Source: a virus. From it: a DNA stretch of 37,160 nt. Location of the stretch: positions 1 through 37,160 of IMG/VR virus record IMGVR_UViG_3300042317_001219. One strand, 5' to 3'. Below, in pieces: positions 1-6,955 of this stretch (positions within the stretch are counted from its first letter, which is position 1; each line of letters starts with the position of its first letter). The position numbers and the translations under genes were made by a program. Under the pieces are notes generated by a model. That model searched no databases and was not told where the DNA came from. It was given only the letters and a program-made list of their open reading frames with translations.

Positions 1-192
1 TGAAGCTATCCAGCAACAGCAATGGATGACGGCTGTTAGCAGGGAAACTAAAGGTGAAGATAGAGTTCACGCATGTGGTTCTGTCGATGGCATTAACTTG
101 ATTTTGTCTACACTTGTCCAATTCAGACAAGACGCCAGAAAACTAAATGGCTTGACACCTAACGAAGATTTGGCATAACGCCAACAACGGGC
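1..192. repeat. Left copy of the terminal repeat (circle-closure overlap)
   Basis: Positions 1-192 match 36969-37160 base for base except at 10, 40, 49 and 65, all transitions (C/T, C/T, T/C, G/A against 36978, 37008, 37017 and 37033). The repeat covers the last two thirds of the small gene after the portal plus 14 bases beyond its stop. I infer a circular assembly or a circularly permuted, headful-packaged genome, with the mismatches reflecting strain variation. A true short terminal repeat would normally be identical at both ends. Confidence 0.9.
2..178 (+). CDS. C-terminal part of the post-portal hypothetical protein (5' end lies at the other end of the window)
   Basis: This frame is open from the first base and ends with TAA at 176-178. 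It encodes the last 58 residues of the 83-residue protein at 36895-37146. Three of the four differences between the copies are silent; the fourth (position 65) changes Ile to Val. It is one gene cut by the linear representation of a circular genome, not a second gene. Function unknown. Confidence 0.85.
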   Translation, partial: EAIQQQQWMTAVSRETKGEDRVHACGSVDGINLILSTLVQFRQDARKLNGLTPNEDLA

Positions 193-193
193 T

Positions 194-210
194 GACCAGC
201 GTTACTGGTC
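194..210 (+). other. Short perfect hairpin ahead of the scaffold gene
   Basis: GACCAG (194-199) and CTGGTC (205-210) form a perfect 6-bp stem with a 5-base loop, in the 63-base gap between the stop at 178 and the ATG at 242. No T run follows, so it is not an obvious intrinsic terminator. It could be an mRNA processing or stability element. Purely structural evidence. Confidence 0.4.
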
Positions 211-241
211 TGAGATAGTAAAGGGCTTGCTGCCTTACAGC

Positions 242-1240
242 ATGGAAAACACAAACACACAGCCTGATTCCGGGAGTCAGGAGGGAGCAAATGTACCCGA
301 AAACCTCGGTAAGTTTGTTGATGAACACAGCATAGCTGATTTTATCAAGAACAACTTCCTTGACGAGGAAGGGGCGGCTCCAGCCTCAGAGGAGCAGACT
401 AAACCCGAAGCTGAAGATTCAACGCCCGAGGATTCCTCGGCAGTTGAAGTGGAAGCTCAGGATGAAGTCGAACAGTCCAACGACGAAGAAGATGTCGATG
501 GCAGCCAGTTGAGTCGAGGGGTTCAGAAGCGCATCAACAAATTAGTTGCTGCGAAGAAAGCCGCTCAGGCAAAGCTGCAAGAACAGGAAGCAAGGGTTGC
601 TGCAATGCAGCGGGAGTTAGAGGCTGCAAAGTCTTTAGCTGCTACTACGCGACAGCAGTCTGTATCGAGCGAAGTCGAGTCTTTGAACTCAATCCCAGAG
701 GTTGAGGCAGAGTACAAGAGAGCGATCGATGTGCTTTTGTGGTGTGAAGCAAATCCGGACGGAGGAGAAATCAAAAGTCCAGATGGCCAGACAATCGAGC
801 TAACTAACGAACAAGTTAGAATGATGAAAATGGCTGCGCTTCGCAACAAAGAGGTAGAGCTTCCGCAGCGGCACAAATACCTGCAACAGCAGGCAGCAGT
901 TGCTCCGCAAATTGTGCAGAACTTTCCGTGGCTCAGCAAGCCAGAGTCTCAGGAGTTTCAAGCTGCAACAAGATTGCTGCAAGACTTTCCGGAGATTCGC
1001 CGAAGACCAGACTACTTGCATTTGATTGGAATTTTTGTGGAGGGTCTTAAAACGCATGTTCAAAAACAAGCGACTCCCAAAGCAACAGCACCAATCAAAC
1101 GTGCTCCAGCACAACCGAGCGTTAAAGCGCCCCCGGCTCCAGCCAAGGACGACAGCGTTCGAGCAAGTAAAGCGTTTCTGCAAGACACTTCGAGTCGAGA
1201 TGGATTGAGCAGTTTGCTAAAAGCCAAAGGGTTTGTGTAA
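242..1240 (+). CDS. Putative capsid scaffolding protein
   Basis: A 332-residue protein between portal and major capsid genes, the standard place for a scaffold. Residues 1-95 are acidic and low-complexity (runs of E, D, S). About residues 95-150 are rich in K, A, E and Q and look like a coiled coil. Near 275-305 is a Pro/Ala/Lys linker, and the C-terminus is a short amphipathic segment ending LLKAKGFV, as in scaffolds that dock on coat protein through their C-terminus. I chose ATG 242 because it opens the acidic segment; alternative in-frame starts lie at 227. Scaffolds diverge quickly, so the call rests on composition and position. It could instead be a minor capsid protein. Confidence 0.6.
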   Translation: MENTNTQPDSGSQEGANVPENLGKFVDEHSIADFIKNNFLDEEGAAPASEEQTKPEAEDSTPEDSSAVEVEAQDEVEQSNDEEDVDGSQLSRGVQKRINKLVAAKKAAQAKLQEQEARVAAMQRELEAAKSLAATTRQQSVSSEVESLNSIPEVEAEYKRAIDVLLWCEANPDGGEIKSPDGQTIELTNEQVRMMKMAALRNKEVELPQRHKYLQQQAAVAPQIVQNFPWLSKPESQEFQAATRLLQDFPEIRRRPDYLHLIGIFVEGLKTHVQKQATPKATAPIKRAPAQPSVKAPPAPAKDDSVRASKAFLQDTSSRDGLSSLLKAKGFV

Positions 1241-1270
1241 GCCCAACAACAACCAACCAACTCGTTTCTT

Positions 1271-2323
1271 ATGCCTCTTCTAACTGAACCTAATCTCTCC
1301 GGTCGCGGTAAACGCGAAGACCTCATGGACATGATCGCGCTTGTAGACGCGAAGGATACTCCCTTCACGTCGATGGCGCGCAAAGGCAGCAAGCCTGGAA
1401 ATATGTTTTTCCGCTGGCAAGCTGACTCTAACCCGGCTCCCAAAGTCGGCGGCACGATCGACGGCACGGACGTCAGCTCGTACACCAACTGGGATGTGGG
1501 CTATCGTGCGGAACTTGCCAACTACGCGCAGGTTTTCCGCATGGATGCTGTCCGCGTCTCCAAGCTGTCCACTGACATTGCTCAGGTGGCCGGTGTGCGT
1601 GACGAACTGGCGTACAACGTCAGCAAGTCGATCCTTCAGTGCAAGCGTTCCATCGAAGTAACGCTGTGCTCGAACCAAACTGCCCAGCAAGACAACGGCT
1701 CGGTGCCTTACCTCACGGCTGGAATCCAGACGTGGATCAGCACTGCTGGAACTGGAACTCCGACCCCCGGAGATATTCCTTCCGCATTCCGTACGCCTTC
1801 TAACAGCATCCTTACCGGTGCTTCCAGCGGGTTGACGGACACGGCTGTGCAGGGCTTGCTCAAATCGATCTACGACCAGACCGGCCAATACAAGAGCTAC
1901 GACGCGATTGTTGGCACGGATCTGAAGCGTGCGTTCACGAGCTTGCTTGGAACGACTCAGTTGACCACAACCAGCACTGCTGGTGTGTTGGCTGCTGGAG
2001 CCACCAAGGTGCAGACGTTCCAGCGTGATGCTGCGGCGGATGCTTACGTCCAGTCTGTGGATGTGTTCCAGGGTGACTTCGGGACGGTCAAACTGCATCC
2101 GACCACGTTCATTGGAACGATCTCCGGTGGAACCTACACTGCTACGCCTTTCAAGGGTTTGGTCCTGAATATGGATCTGATCGAAGTGCGTTACGGTGGA
2201 AACGTAGCTGCTGTGCAGTCCTTGCCGGACTTCGGTGGCGGTCCTGCCCGTGTGGTTGAAGCGGTGTGCGGTCTTGTGGTCGGCAACCCGCTTGGACTTG
2301 GCAAGTTCGATTACTCGAGCTAG
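1271..2323 (+). CDS. Major capsid protein, SU10/DUF5309-like
   Basis: A 350-residue protein that forms the icosahedral shell. The N-terminus (DLMDMIALVDAKDTPFTSM, then a GNMFFRWQAD segment) is the signature I associate with the SU10-type capsid family, where 'D-x-TPF' and a following 'W-x-D' are conserved. A central Gly/Ser/Thr-rich stretch and C-terminal beta segments (TPFKGLVLNMDLIEVRY) fit an HK97-like fold. It follows the scaffold after 30 bases. The leader (1241-1270) is rich in A and C with no Shine-Dalgarno sequence, surprising for what should be the most strongly translated gene. A structured non-coding segment follows the stop. Family from motif recognition; role supported by position. 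Confidence 0.8.
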   Translation: MPLLTEPNLSGRGKREDLMDMIALVDAKDTPFTSMARKGSKPGNMFFRWQADSNPAPKVGGTIDGTDVSSYTNWDVGYRAELANYAQVFRMDAVRVSKLSTDIAQVAGVRDELAYNVSKSILQCKRSIEVTLCSNQTAQQDNGSVPYLTAGIQTWISTAGTGTPTPGDIPSAFRTPSNSILTGASSGLTDTAVQGLLKSIYDQTGQYKSYDAIVGTDLKRAFTSLLGTTQLTTTSTAGVLAAGATKVQTFQRDAAADAYVQSVDVFQGDFGTVKLHPTTFIGTISGGTYTATPFKGLVLNMDLIEVRYGGNVAAVQSLPDFGGGPARVVEAVCGLVVGNPLGLGKFDYSS

Positions 2324-2511
2324 TCTGTCCCCCTCCGCGACACCTGCCGATCCGTGGTCACGGGTAATGCCGATGACGGACGCAAATGAGAGTGGTGTGA
2401 CAGTCGGCAGAGAATCCGACGGCAGCATGGGGTGACTAGGCCCATGCCTCAAACGCAGAGAGGTCAGTGGCCAGCGTGACAGCCGGGAGAGACCGGCACA
2501 CTTTTAAGCAT
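2324..2511 (+). other. Non-coding segment after the capsid gene with several inverted repeats
   Basis: These 188 bases hold no convincing gene but many complementary pairs: CTGCCGA (2344-2350) with TCGGCAG (2404-2410); GTCGG (2403-2407) with CCGAC (2416-2420) as an alternative; GCATGGG (2425-2431) with CCCATGC (2441-2447), 9-base loop; GCCGG (2482-2486) with CCGGC (2493-2497), 6-base loop; and a nested GTCAC (2357-2361) with GTGAC (2397-2401). Two pairings compete for the same bases. No T run marks a terminator. I infer a structured 3' UTR or a small RNA that may stabilise or process the capsid mRNA. Confidence 0.5.
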
Positions 2512-2643
2512 ATGGGATCCAGAAAGAAACCAGCTCCACCGCCACCGGCAAACATTCCCAAGCCTATTTTGCGGGAAGTTCCTACTGATCTTGCTGGTCC
2601 ACTTTGTGGATACGCTGCTTACAAAACCAGTCGCTCACTGTAG
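2512..2643 (+). CDS. Small proline-rich hypothetical protein (43 aa)
   Basis: ATG 2512 opens a 43-residue frame ending at TAG 2641-2643. It begins MGSRKKPAPPPPANIPKPI: a basic start followed by a polyproline stretch. Short Lys/Pro-rich proteins of this kind are common in podovirus-like structural modules between capsid and adaptor genes, but I know of no assigned function. The next gene starts four bases after the stop, suggesting translational coupling. No close Shine-Dalgarno sequence is visible. Confidence 0.6.
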   Translation: MGSRKKPAPPPPANIPKPILREVPTDLAGPLCGYAAYKTSRSL

Positions 2644-2647
2644 CGTT

Positions 2648-2995
2648 ATGCTCAACGTCGATCCTAATCTTGTTCCCCAGCTTGAAGCCGAGTTTCGGCG
2701 CGGCTGGCAGATAAAACGTGTAGAGGCAGAAGTGGCATCTAAACGTGCGGCTAAGTACACGCGGGTGCGCCACAAGTCGATTGATGGGATCGGACAGAAG
2801 GTCGCCAGCATTCCTGGAGATGTTTACCATTTCTGGGGTACAAAACTGGGATACAACTGTTGGGATGACAAAAAGTTCATGGCCGAATTTTTGCGCGACA
2901 ATCCGCAGTGCCGAGTTAATTCTGGCGGAACCAAGGAAATCAGTGTAGGTTGGGTGCCTTCTTCTTCGCCCCGTAGTCGCACTGTATACAAATGA
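2648..2995 (+). CDS. Hypothetical protein in the head module (115 aa)
   Basis: ATG 2648 lies four bases after the previous stop; the in-frame start at 2591 would run back through that gene, so I prefer 2648. The protein is basic (repeated K and R between residues 15 and 45), has no membrane segment or cysteine cluster, and contains GDVYHFWGTKLGYNCWDD near the middle. Its stop overlaps the ATG of the next gene (2992). Its place between capsid and adaptor suggests a minor head or head-completion protein, but nothing in the sequence proves this. Confidence 0.65.
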   Translation: MLNVDPNLVPQLEAEFRRGWQIKRVEAEVASKRAAKYTRVRHKSIDGIGQKVASIPGDVYHFWGTKLGYNCWDDKKFMAEFLRDNPQCRVNSGGTKEISVGWVPSSSPRSRTVYK

Positions 2996-4200
2996 AGACT
3001 GTTCCGTTTAGCGACATTCTTGCCGAGGTTTGCCAACTTATCGGGCTAGATCGCTCGACGCTAAACGACAAAAGTTTCAACGCGATCAGGGACTTTGCTA
3101 GTCGGCGCATTGGAACCATTTGGGATCGTGAAGAGTGGCCGGATGCAAACAGGTACATCCGCACATTTCCCGGTAATCCAATCAATGGTCTGACGTTGAT
3201 TCCGTTGTCTGAACTGGAAACTCAGACACAAATTGACCTTCAGACGCAGACTGGAGATCCACTTTGGGTCCAGACTTCCGACAACACCATTGCTCTGAAG
3301 TTGGATTTGGATCCAAACTTTCCCAGGGTGTACACCGCTGATTTTGCTGGAGACGCTTTGCGTAAAGGCATCATTGGCCAAAGCGAGTTAATCTTTAACA
3401 ACCCGTTTTACTACAGCTACAATGGGGAGTTGGTCAGTGTTGCAAACAAGCGGTACACGTTTGCTTACGATTCAGCTACGGATGTTTTGGGACAGTACAT
3501 CACCAGCGTGTACATTCAGATTCCGTTTACTTCGACCGTGACGCTCCCAACATACGAAGGGCCAAACGGCAGGCTGACTACAACTGTGATTTTCTCGGGG
3601 AATCCACAAAGGATCGTGCAAATGCCAACCGGATCCCTGCAAGGGTTGTCTGCATGGGAACAAGATCCTCGGAGCACCACCAGAGCAGTACAGTTGGACT
3701 TCATGGTGGAAGATCTAATCACGGTTCCAAACACCACCAGGACCGTAGACGTGACTTATCTGCGGTTTCTTGAAGACGGAGAAAAGTTCGTTCAGTATCG
3801 ATTGGACGCCCCAAGACTATTTGGCGCACGATACATCGACGGCACAAATTATTTGATTGGGTCGCAGGTGTACTACGACATTCTGCAAGGAAACTCGAAC
3901 TACAATCCGACAGACATCACCAAAGGGGTTCGCGCAAACTTTTGGACGGCTGTTGGAAACTCTGCGTTTGTTGCTCCGCAAGATCCGCCGAATACTTCTT
4001 GGCAGCAAGTGAGCATCCCTTATCGGTTTAAAGACTTTTTGGTGAATGGCGTGACGGCAGACTTTTTGAAGTCTGAAGGCCGAACTGACGAAGGGGTTGT
4101 TTTTGATGGGTTGGCTGAACAAGCGGTCCAACAACAAATTGATGTTTTGATTCGTCAACAGGGCCAGATTCAAAAACTGAACATGGCTTACACTTACTAA
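2992..4200 (+). CDS. Putative head-tail adaptor / tail tubular protein A-like protein
   Basis: A 402-residue protein starting with ATG 2992 inside the end of the previous gene. The N-terminus is helical (DILAEVCQLIGLDRSTLNDK, then a segment with RRIGTIWDREEWP), resembling the helical N-terminal half of podovirus adaptor proteins that bind the portal. The rest is predicted beta-rich, and the C-terminus returns to helix (QQQIDVLIRQQGQIQKLNM). Order after capsid and before tail genes fits an adaptor bridging portal and nozzle. I see no diagnostic catalytic motif; a minor structural protein is the alternative. Confidence 0.5.
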   Translation: MKTVPFSDILAEVCQLIGLDRSTLNDKSFNAIRDFASRRIGTIWDREEWPDANRYIRTFPGNPINGLTLIPLSELETQTQIDLQTQTGDPLWVQTSDNTIALKLDLDPNFPRVYTADFAGDALRKGIIGQSELIFNNPFYYSYNGELVSVANKRYTFAYDSATDVLGQYITSVYIQIPFTSTVTLPTYEGPNGRLTTTVIFSGNPQRIVQMPTGSLQGLSAWEQDPRSTTRAVQLDFMVEDLITVPNTTRTVDVTYLRFLEDGEKFVQYRLDAPRLFGARYIDGTNYLIGSQVYYDILQGNSNYNPTDITKGVRANFWTAVGNSAFVAPQDPPNTSWQQVSIPYRFKDFLVNGVTADFLKSEGRTDEGVVFDGLAEQAVQQQIDVLIRQQGQIQKLNMAYTY

Positions 4201-4201
4201 G

Positions 4202-4405
4202 ATGAACAAGTTCATCATCCGCCGAAATGGCACTGTTGCAGCTCCGGGAACAAAAGTTGTAATTCGCGGAACGGTAAAGGGCAGCAAGGTCACATATAAA
4301 ACCCAGAAACAGGGGCATTTTACGCCGGTCACTGGGGATCTTATATTGACCGAAAACGACGACTATCTTAATAGTGAACTGAGCGACCGCATAACCACTG
4401 GCTAG
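4202..4405 (+). CDS. Hypothetical small structural-module protein (67 aa)
   Basis: ATG 4202 sits one base after the adaptor stop (TAAG-ATG) and the stop is one base before the fibre start (TAGT-ATG), so it belongs to a tightly coupled transcript. The sequence is basic and beta-like (KVVIRGTVKGSKVTYKTQ), without signal, membrane segment or cysteine motif. A small tail or fibre-associated protein is a reasonable guess; not recognised. Confidence 0.6.
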   Translation: MNKFIIRRNGTVAAPGTKVVIRGTVKGSKVTYKTQKQGHFTPVTGDLILTENDDYLNSELSDRITTG

Positions 4406-4406
4406 T

Positions 4407-6401
4407 ATGGGCACACGCATTACCGATCTTCCTGTTGCAACCACTGTCAACTCGGCAGATGTCCTGCCTATCGTGCAGGGAGGAAACACTAAGCAAGCGG
4501 CGTCTTCTTTGATTAAGACAACGAACGCTTCTGATTTGACGACCGGCACGGTAGCAGCAGCCAGGCTTCCTTCTGCAACCACTGGAGCTGCTGGCATCGT
4601 ACAGCTTGGCAATACAGCTGGAACGGCTTGTGAAGGGAACGATGCTCGGCTCACAAACAGTCGTGCTCCTTCTGGAGCTGCTGGAGGCGACTTAACTGGA
4701 ACGTATCCCAACCCGACCTTGGTTCCATTGAATCCAAGTCCTGCTGGCACGTTTGGATCGGCTTCTACGATTCCTGTTGTTAGCGTCAACAACAAGGGAC
4801 AGGTGACCGGCGTGTCTACTGTGACCCCTGCCGCTCGGGTTTCCAGCGTGGATGTGTCTGGAGGAACAACTGGGTTGTCTTTCAACAACGGTCCAATTAC
4901 GACCGCAGGCACACTGTTGATGACTGGCACGGTGAATATCGCCAGTGGAGGAACAGGAGCCACAAGTGCCGCTCAGGCGCGCACAAACCTTGGGCTGCCT
5001 GCGTCTGCAACAGTAGACACGACAAACGCCAGCAACATCACGAGTGGCACTTTAAATCCGGCGCGTTTGCCGGGGTTGACCGGAGATGTGATCGCCGCTG
5101 CTAGCAGCAACTTTACGGCGCTTACAACGACTGGAGTGGCTGCCGGAACATGGGGTGGACCTTCTCAGATTCCGGTTGTGACCGTAGACGCCAAAGGACG
5201 CGTGACGGCCATTACAGATGTTGTCCCTTCGATTAGTGCGTCTAACATTACAGGTGGCACATTAGCCACAGCGCAGCTTCCTGCAAGTGGAGTCATTTCT
5301 GGAATAATTGGGTCTTCATCCCAGATTCCGGTGTTGACGGTAGATGAAAAAGGCAGGATTACAGCAGCGGCTACAGCAAACTTCCCTAACACTGGCGTAA
5401 CACCTGGAACGTATGGCCAGAACAATGCAATACCTCAAATTGAAGTAGACGCTCAGGGCCGGATTACGAATGTAACCAACATTGGCATTTCCGGATCTGC
5501 TGGAGGAACGGTGACCAGCGTTGGTATTACGAGTTCCACATTAAGTGTTACCAACACGCCGGTAACGGTTACTGGAGATATTGGCCTTGAGTTGCCAACA
5601 GTGTTGTCCCCCGACACAGTTGGTTCTTCTGCTGCAATCCCAGTGATTACAGCGGATGCGCAGGGGCGAATCACCGCTCTTGCGACTGCTGCTATTTCCG
5701 GCTTGTCTGCGACTGGAGTAGTCGCTGGAACGTACGGTGACAGTGGGTCTGTTGGATCGTTTTCAGTCAACCAGTTTGGTCAATTGACCGGAGCGACAAG
5801 CTCGCTAATTGCCATTAGCTCGGCTCAGATTACCGGGGTACTAGCCACTTCGCAGATTCCGACAATCAGCACGTCGCAAATCAGTGGGCTTGCTGCTTCA
5901 GCCACAACAAACACTACCAACGCGAGCAACATTACATCGGGCACGCTTGCGACCGCCCAACTGCCTGCTAGCGGCGTGACTCCGGGGACTTTCGGCTCCA
6001 GCGCGGCAATTCCGGTGCTGACCGTGGATGCCCTTGGGCGCATCACTTCCGCCAACACGGCAGACGTTTCCGGCGGCACTCAAAGCGTCAAAGCGTTTAT
6101 AAATTTTAACGGCTCCGGCACGCCCGCAATTCGGGCGAGTCTAAATGTCTCGTCCATCACAGATTTTGGGGTAGGAAATTTCGGCTTTACTTTTACTTCG
6201 CCGCTAGCGTCTGCAAATTATGTCGTCGCGGGGAATGCAAGCGTAACGACAACAAACGGCTTAGGAGTTGTGACCTTGTTTTTTAACTCTCTGGGAAACA
6301 CAAGAGTCGCTCCATCGGCAAGCGATTTTCGCATTTACATTTCGAACGTCGTCAGCGCAGCAACCGATCCGCAAGATATCTGCCTAACTGTTTGTCAGTG
6401 A
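4407..6401 (+). CDS. Tail fibre protein with seven tandem beta-repeats
   Basis: A 664-residue Gly/Thr/Ser/Ala-rich fibre. Residues 1-35 (ITDLPVATTVNSADVLPIVQ) form an N-terminal motif that recurs in the fibre gene at 6956 and probably docks the fibre on the virion. The shaft carries at least seven copies of a unit of the type GTxGSSxxIPVLTVDxxGRIT, starting near 4745, 5147, 5299, 5405, 5615, 5727 and 5985, mixed with units of the type NASNITSGTLxxARLP. About the last 95 residues (from KAFINFNGSGTPAI) lose the repeats and likely form the receptor-facing head. Such repeats are known from trimeric phage fibres. Receptor binding is inferred. Confidence 0.8.
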   Translation: MGTRITDLPVATTVNSADVLPIVQGGNTKQAASSLIKTTNASDLTTGTVAAARLPSATTGAAGIVQLGNTAGTACEGNDARLTNSRAPSGAAGGDLTGTYPNPTLVPLNPSPAGTFGSASTIPVVSVNNKGQVTGVSTVTPAARVSSVDVSGGTTGLSFNNGPITTAGTLLMTGTVNIASGGTGATSAAQARTNLGLPASATVDTTNASNITSGTLNPARLPGLTGDVIAAASSNFTALTTTGVAAGTWGGPSQIPVVTVDAKGRVTAITDVVPSISASNITGGTLATAQLPASGVISGIIGSSSQIPVLTVDEKGRITAAATANFPNTGVTPGTYGQNNAIPQIEVDAQGRITNVTNIGISGSAGGTVTSVGITSSTLSVTNTPVTVTGDIGLELPTVLSPDTVGSSAAIPVITADAQGRITALATAAISGLSATGVVAGTYGDSGSVGSFSVNQFGQLTGATSSLIAISSAQITGVLATSQIPTISTSQISGLAASATTNTTNASNITSGTLATAQLPASGVTPGTFGSSAAIPVLTVDALGRITSANTADVSGGTQSVKAFINFNGSGTPAIRASLNVSSITDFGVGNFGFTFTSPLASANYVVAGNASVTTTNGLGVVTLFFNSLGNTRVAPSASDFRIYISNVVSAATDPQDICLTVCQ

Positions 6402-6402
6402 T

Positions 6403-6594
6403 ATGAATAAGAAAATCATCTACCCAACTCAGGATGGCGGCGTTGCGGTCGTCACTCCGATTTTAGAATGCGGGCTGACGGCAGAAGAAATTGCAGCAAA
6501 AGACGTTCCGGAAGGCGTCCCGTTTAAAATTGTGAATGCATCCGAGGTTCCAACGGACCGCACATTCCGCAACGCGTGGGAATTTCAGCCATGA
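6403..6594 (+). CDS. Small tail-fibre-associated protein (63 aa)
   Basis: ATG 6403 follows the fibre stop by one base. The product (MNKKIIYPTQDGGVAVVTPI, then GLTAEEIAAKDVPEGVPFKI) resembles a family of short proteins that often follow fibre genes in podophage and siphophage genomes, ahead of a fibre-assembly chaperone domain. It overlaps the next start by four bases (ATGA at 6591). A role in fibre folding or attachment is inferred from position only. Confidence 0.65.
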   Translation: MNKKIIYPTQDGGVAVVTPILECGLTAEEIAAKDVPEGVPFKIVNASEVPTDRTFRNAWEFQP

Positions 6595-6827
6595 GTATTT
6601 TAGTAAACATCGCAAAAGCAAAGGGCATCGGGCACGGCCTTCGGCGAGAAGCTCGCGCAAAAGAGTTTGCTCCGTATGACGAAATCGTAGCCAAGCAAAT
6701 CCCCGGAAACTCGGTCGCGGAAGCTGAAGCGGCGAGACAGGCAATTCGAGAGAAATATGCAGCCATGCAATCACAAATCGACGCTGCATTGACCCCTGAC
6801 GAAATTAAGCAAGCCCTTGGCATCTAA
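6591..6827 (+). CDS. Hypothetical helical protein (78 aa)
   Basis: ATG 6591 overlaps the preceding TGA in an ATGA arrangement. The 78 residues are mostly charged or alanine-rich helix (EAEAARQAIREKYAAMQSQI), ending LTPDEIKQALGI. It lies between a fibre-associated protein and a short fibre-assembly-like protein, so it may be part of a split fibre-assembly chaperone. No family is recognised with confidence. Confidence 0.65.
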   Translation: MSILVNIAKAKGIGHGLRREARAKEFAPYDEIVAKQIPGNSVAEAEAARQAIREKYAAMQSQIDAALTPDEIKQALGI

Positions 6828-6829
6828 TT

Positions 6830-6952
6830 ATGGCCCAAAAAATATCGGCGGATAAGCTCGCGTGGGGCGCGTATCGTCAGGCTTTGCGTGATTTGCCTGC
6901 TGCGATTGTTGATCCGCGTGATGCTGTCACTTGGCCCCAAGCTCCTCAGTAA
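6830..6952 (+). CDS. Short tail-fibre assembly-like protein (40 aa)
   Basis: ATG 6830 follows the previous stop by two bases and the frame ends with TAA at 6950-6952. The product contains WGAYRQALRDLPAAI, then VDPRDAVTWPQAP, which matches the C-terminal signature of phage tail-fibre assembly (Tfa-like) proteins: an aromatic-AYRQALRDLP helix followed by a W-P segment. Here it stands alone as a 40-residue gene, so it may act with its upstream neighbours as a split chaperone. Confidence 0.6.
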   Translation: MAQKISADKLAWGAYRQALRDLPAAIVDPRDAVTWPQAPQ

Positions 6953-6955
6953 TTT

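Noticed and set aside
1280-2452. Long minus-strand open frame (390 codons) opposite the capsid gene
   Set aside because: It is antisense to a clearly coding, GC-balanced gene, runs through the structured 3' segment, and its translation is Arg/Ser/Val-rich with no domain character.
4028-4963. Minus-strand open frame (311 codons) opposite adaptor and fibre genes
   Set aside because: Antisense shadow: Pro/Val/Ala-rich low-complexity translation produced by the fibre repeats, spanning three real gene junctions.
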